Source: DATAYA01 sp036272815 (lineage in GTDB: Bacteria; Pseudomonadota; Alphaproteobacteria; Acetobacterales; Acetobacteraceae). Taken from it: a DNA stretch of 14,512 bases. Below the pieces are notes generated by a model. The model did not search any database. It was not told where the DNA came from and saw only the letters and a list, made by a program, of their open reading frames with translations. The position numbers were made by a program, and so were the translations under genes. The stretch covers positions 1-14,512 of the forward strand of contig DATAYA010000188.1 of NCBI GenBank assembly GCA_036272815.1. Reading direction: 5' to 3'. Shown here piece after piece: positions 12,558-14,512 of the stretch. How positions within the stretch are numbered: position 1 is the stretch's first letter; every line of letters begins with the position of its first letter.

Positions 12558-13328
12558 TTGCTGAAGCTGCGCGTCATCCCCTGCCTGGACGTGAAAGACG
12601 GGCGCGTTGTCAACGGCGTGAACTTCGTCAGCCTGCGCGACGCGGGCGACCCGGTGGAGCAGGCCGCTCTCTATGACGCAGCCGGTGCCGACGAGCTGAC
12701 CTTCCTCGATATCACCGCCAGCCACGAGAACCGCGACACCATCCTCGATGTCGTCTCCCGCACCGCATCCCGCGTGTTCCTGCCGCTCACCGTCGGCGGC
12801 GGGGTGCGCGCGACCGAGGACATGCGCCGGCTCCTGCTGGCGGGAGCCGACAAGTGCAGCGTCAACTCCGCCGCCGTCGGCCGGCCGGAGCTGGTTCGGG
12901 AGGCCGCGGAAAAATTCGGCAGCCAATGCGTCGTCGTCGCGGTCGATGCCCGCGCCGCTTCTCCTGGGCGGTGGGAGGTGTTCACCCACGGCGGACGCCG
13001 CGGCACCGGCATCGACGCGATCGACTGGTGCCGCCGCGTGGCCGGGCTCGGCGCGGGCGAGATCCTGCTGACCAGCATGGATCGCGACGGCACCGGCGCG
13101 GGCTTCGACCTCGACCTGCTGCGCGCGGTCTGCGGAGCGGTGCGGCTGCCCGTGGTGGCCTCGGGCGGAGTCGGCAGGCTGGCGCATTTCGTGGAGGGCG
13201 CGCAGGCCGGGGCCACCGGGCTGCTGGCCGCGAGCGTGTTCCATTTCGGCACCTTTTCCATCGCGGATGCGAAGGCGGCGCTGGCACACGCCGGCTTGCC
13301 GGTCCGTCTGCCTCGCGCGGCGAGTTGA
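12558..13328 (+). CDS. hisF: Imidazole glycerol phosphate synthase subunit HisF (cyclase)
   Basis: HisF is the cyclase subunit that, with ammonia from HisH, converts PRFAR into imidazoleglycerol phosphate and AICAR. The 256-residue barrel has the canonical start MLKLRVIPCLDVKDGRVV if TTG 12558 is used. With that start the two catalytic aspartates fall at D11 (CLDVKDG) and D130 (VVVAVDAR), the same numbers as in the well-studied Thermotoga enzyme, which supports the start. Other marks are FLDITASHENR (49-59), LTVGGGVRATED (77-88), DKCSVNSAAV (98-107) and, towards the C-terminus, LPVVASGGVG. AAAGG lies 10 bases before the TTG. It sits 99 bp after hisA and 10 bp before hisE. Confidence 0.96.
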   Translation: MLKLRVIPCLDVKDGRVVNGVNFVSLRDAGDPVEQAALYDAAGADELTFLDITASHENRDTILDVVSRTASRVFLPLTVGGGVRATEDMRRLLLAGADKCSVNSAAVGRPELVREAAEKFGSQCVVVAVDARAASPGRWEVFTHGGRRGTGIDAIDWCRRVAGLGAGEILLTSMDRDGTGAGFDLDLLRAVCGAVRLPVVASGGVGRLAHFVEGAQAGATGLLAASVFHFGTFSIADAKAALAHAGLPVRLPRAAS

Positions 13329-13338
13329 GAGAGCGGCA

Positions 13339-13776
13339 ATGGCGAAATCGACCAAGAAGAAATCTGCCAAGCGCCGCAACGGGGCGTGGGAGACGGGACC
13401 GGAGCCGACCGGCGCCTCCGCAGCCGTGCTCGACCGGCTGTGGAACGTTGTGATGGCACGCCGCGACGCCGATCCGGCGCGGAGCCACTCCGCCCGCCTT
13501 CTGGCTCGCGGGACCGCCAAGGTCGCGCAGAAATTCGGCGAGGAAGCCGTCGAGTGCCTGATCGAGGCGATCGTCGGCGACCGCGCCGCGCTAATCGCCG
13601 AGAGCGCCGACTTGCTCTATCACCTGACGGTGCTCTGGGTGGATGCCGGGCTGCGGGCCGACGAGATCTGGGCCGAGCTCGAGCGGCGCGAGGGTACCAG
13701 CGGCATCGACGAGAAAGCGGCCCGCCGGCCGCAGCCGCCGGTTGCCTTCGGCACGCGGACGACGAAGATTCCCTGA
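13339..13776 (+). CDS. hisE: Phosphoribosyl-ATP pyrophosphohydrolase HisE
   Basis: HisE hydrolyses phosphoribosyl-ATP to phosphoribosyl-AMP, the second step of histidine biosynthesis, and belongs to the all-alpha MazG-like NTP pyrophosphatase superfamily. The catalytic helices are clear: GTAKVAQKFGEEAVECLIEA (58-77), with metal-binding E68/E69, and AALIAESADLLYHLTVLW (83-100), with E88 and D91. The core spans about residues 28-120. The protein of 145 residues is longer than the usual 105-110, mainly through a basic N-terminal tail (MAKSTKKKSAKRRNGAWETG) and a proline-rich C-terminal tail ending TRTTKIP. The ATG at 13339 is the first start after the hisF stop and has GAGAG before it. A later start would remove only the tail. 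There is no fused HisI domain. Confidence 0.93.
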   Translation: MAKSTKKKSAKRRNGAWETGPEPTGASAAVLDRLWNVVMARRDADPARSHSARLLARGTAKVAQKFGEEAVECLIEAIVGDRAALIAESADLLYHLTVLWVDAGLRADEIWAELERREGTSGIDEKAARRPQPPVAFGTRTTKIP

Positions 13777-13795
13777 GCCTTTGGGGAGTGTGGCC

Positions 13796-14176
13796 ATGCC
13801 GGTGAGCGGGCTCGGTCCGTACGACGACCAGAACATCTTCGCACGCCTGCTGCGCGGCGAGATCCCGTCGCGTCGCGTTTTCGAGGATCAGTGGGCGGTC
13901 GCGTTCCACGACATCAAACCGCAGGCGCCGGTGCATGTGCTGGTGATCCCGCGCGGCCCCTACGTGGCGCTCGGGGATTTCGCGGCGCGCGCCAGCGAGG
14001 CCGAGATCGCCGGCTTCTGGCGCGCGGTCGGGACCGTCGCGCGGCAGCTCGGGCTGGAGACGCCGGGCTATCGGGTGCTCGCCAACATGGGGCCGGACAG
14101 CCACCAGGAGGTGGCGCATTTCCATGTCCACATCTTCGGCGGCCGCAAACTCGGGCCGATGCTGGCGCCGGTCTAG
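13796..14176 (+). CDS. HIT family (HINT-like) nucleotide hydrolase
   Basis: The 126-residue protein is a histidine-triad hydrolase, resembling the HINT/PKCI branch that cleaves purine nucleoside phosphoramidates and related AMP conjugates. The start has NIFARLLRGEIPSRRVFED (13-31) and AFHDIKPQAPVHVLVIPR (36-53), both typical of HINT. The active-site motif is HFHVHIFGG (108-116), with the triad H108, H110 and H112, preceded by the loop ANMGPDSHQEV. The frame is open farther upstream, but the ATG at 13796 has GGGGAG (13783-13788) with 7-base spacing and gives a normal-length protein. It lies 19 bp after hisE. HIT genes commonly end alphaproteobacterial his clusters, although no established step in histidine synthesis needs one. 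Confidence 0.92.
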   Translation: MPVSGLGPYDDQNIFARLLRGEIPSRRVFEDQWAVAFHDIKPQAPVHVLVIPRGPYVALGDFAARASEAEIAGFWRAVGTVARQLGLETPGYRVLANMGPDSHQEVAHFHVHIFGGRKLGPMLAPV

Positions 14177-14350
14177 CGTCGCCGCACCCCGTCCGTCACC
14201 GCACTCCGGTTCGTTGGTTGGGTCTCAGTTTGAATTTCGAGTTTCGGCCCAAGTCGGTTTTGCGGCGGCCCCACGCATGATCCGATAAGCGGACGCTCTC
14301 CGGCATCGGGCGACGACCGCTTCTCGTGGGAACGGCGGTCGTTCGTGCCT
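14177..14350. other. Non-coding gap after the his cluster, with a hairpin
   Basis: No convincing gene was seen here. The stretch 14210-14260 is noticeably less GC-rich than its surroundings. An inverted repeat, ACGACCGC (14313-14320) and GCGGTCGT (14335-14342), with a 14-base loop in which TTC and GAA can also pair, lies between the his cluster and the small minus-strand gene. It may act as a transcript end for both, but it has no T-run. Confidence 0.45.
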
Positions 14351-14494
14351 TCAGATCGTCGTTCCTTCCTGCCGTCTGACCTCATTCGCGATCGGGTGCA
14401 GGAGATCGGCGGGTACCGGGCCGACGACGCTGAATCCCGTACCCTTGCTCGCCCAGGTGAAGCCGTGAATATCCCCGGAACTGTGCTCGGACAT
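14351..14494 (-). CDS. Small hypothetical protein, 47 aa
   Basis: A short open frame starts at ATG 14494 and ends at TGA 14353-14351. It encodes 47 residues beginning MSEHSSGDIHGFTWASKGTG, followed by a hydrophobic/proline segment FSVVGPVPADLLHPIANEVR and a charged end, RRQEGTTI. AAGGAT stands 6 bases before the ATG, a good Shine-Dalgarno sequence, and about three quarters of third codon positions are G or C, in line with coding sequence here. No known domain is recognised, and there is no cysteine, signal peptide or membrane helix. It reads away from the window edge, so its own promoter region is cut off. It is a real gene only on balance; chance cannot be ruled out at this size. Confidence 0.5.
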   Translation of the reverse strand: MSEHSSGDIHGFTWASKGTGFSVVGPVPADLLHPIANEVRRQEGTTI

Positions 14495-14512
14495 GCGGGT
14501 ATCCTTGTCGAT

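Noticed and set aside
11673..13520. Minus-strand open frame of 615 codons opposite hisA, hisF and hisE
   Set aside because: Antisense to three secure his genes, composition typical of a shadow frame.
14173..14385. 70-codon minus-strand frame after the his cluster
   Set aside because: Very rich in Arg and Ser, no ribosome binding site, and overlaps the better-supported 47-codon frame.
1..14512. CRISPR arrays, insertion sequences, integrases, tRNA/rRNA genes, defence or toxin-antitoxin systems
   Set aside because: Nothing of these kinds was seen. The only direct repeat is the 27-bp pair near 2000, and gene content is housekeeping and metabolic.

Overview
The window is gene-dense, GC-rich DNA (roughly 70% G+C by eye, with strong G/C bias at third codon positions). 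Gene order and protein families point to an alphaproteobacterium, most likely Rhodospirillales/Acetobacteraceae. The reasons are an atp operon ending atpD-atpC, a hisB-DUF2628-hisH-...-hisA-hisF-hisE-HIT cluster of alphaproteobacterial type, and a DUF2382 stress gene behind a possible EcfG-type promoter. The taxonomic call is inference; there is no rRNA or tRNA in the window.

Layout. (1) 1-1054, + strand: the 3' end of the F1 ATP synthase operon, with atpD truncated by the window edge and atpC complete. (2) 1169-2002, +: a ferritin-like diiron protein related to acyl-ACP desaturases. It converges on a NIPSNAP-family gene (2044-2370, -) across a junction holding a perfect 27-bp direct repeat. 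(3) 2471-5660, +: a three-gene operon with a BKACE/DUF849 beta-keto acid cleavage enzyme, a TcuA-like FAD-dependent tricarballylate dehydrogenase and a TcuB-like membrane iron-sulfur protein. It is divergent from the NIPSNAP gene. (4) 5665-6222, -: a YqhA/UPF0114 membrane protein, 4 bp from tcuB. It is divergent from a GMC-family flavin oxidoreductase (6335-7933, +). (5) 7971-9419, -: a DUF2382 (YsnF/AvaK) stress-protein locus in which two modules, usually expected as two genes, share one uninterrupted frame with two good start sites. (6) 9577-14176, +: the histidine biosynthesis cluster hisB, DUF2628, hisH, a GNAT acetyltransferase, hisA, hisF, hisE and a HIT-domain hydrolase. (7) 14177-14512: mostly non-coding, with one small possible minus-strand gene of 47 codons.

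How the genes work together. HisE, HisA, HisH+HisF and HisB cover phosphoribosyl-ATP hydrolysis through imidazoleglycerol-phosphate dehydration; hisG, hisI, hisC and hisD must lie elsewhere. The first five genes of this cluster are joined by four consecutive 4-bp NTGA overlaps (GTGA, ATGA, ATGA, CTGA). The last overlap implies that hisA starts with the rare codon CTG. TcuA and TcuB would pass electrons from a tricarboxylate through FAD and Fe-S/heme to the quinone pool. Their pairing with a BKACE enzyme, without the TcuC transporter or TcuR regulator in the window, suggests a variant catabolic module whose substrate is open.

No mobile element, CRISPR array, defence system or toxin-antitoxin pair was seen. 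The most distinctive observations are the CTG start with its overlap chain, the in-frame fused DUF2382 locus with a candidate EcfG promoter, the BKACE-tcuAB operon, and the GNAT gene inside the his operon.
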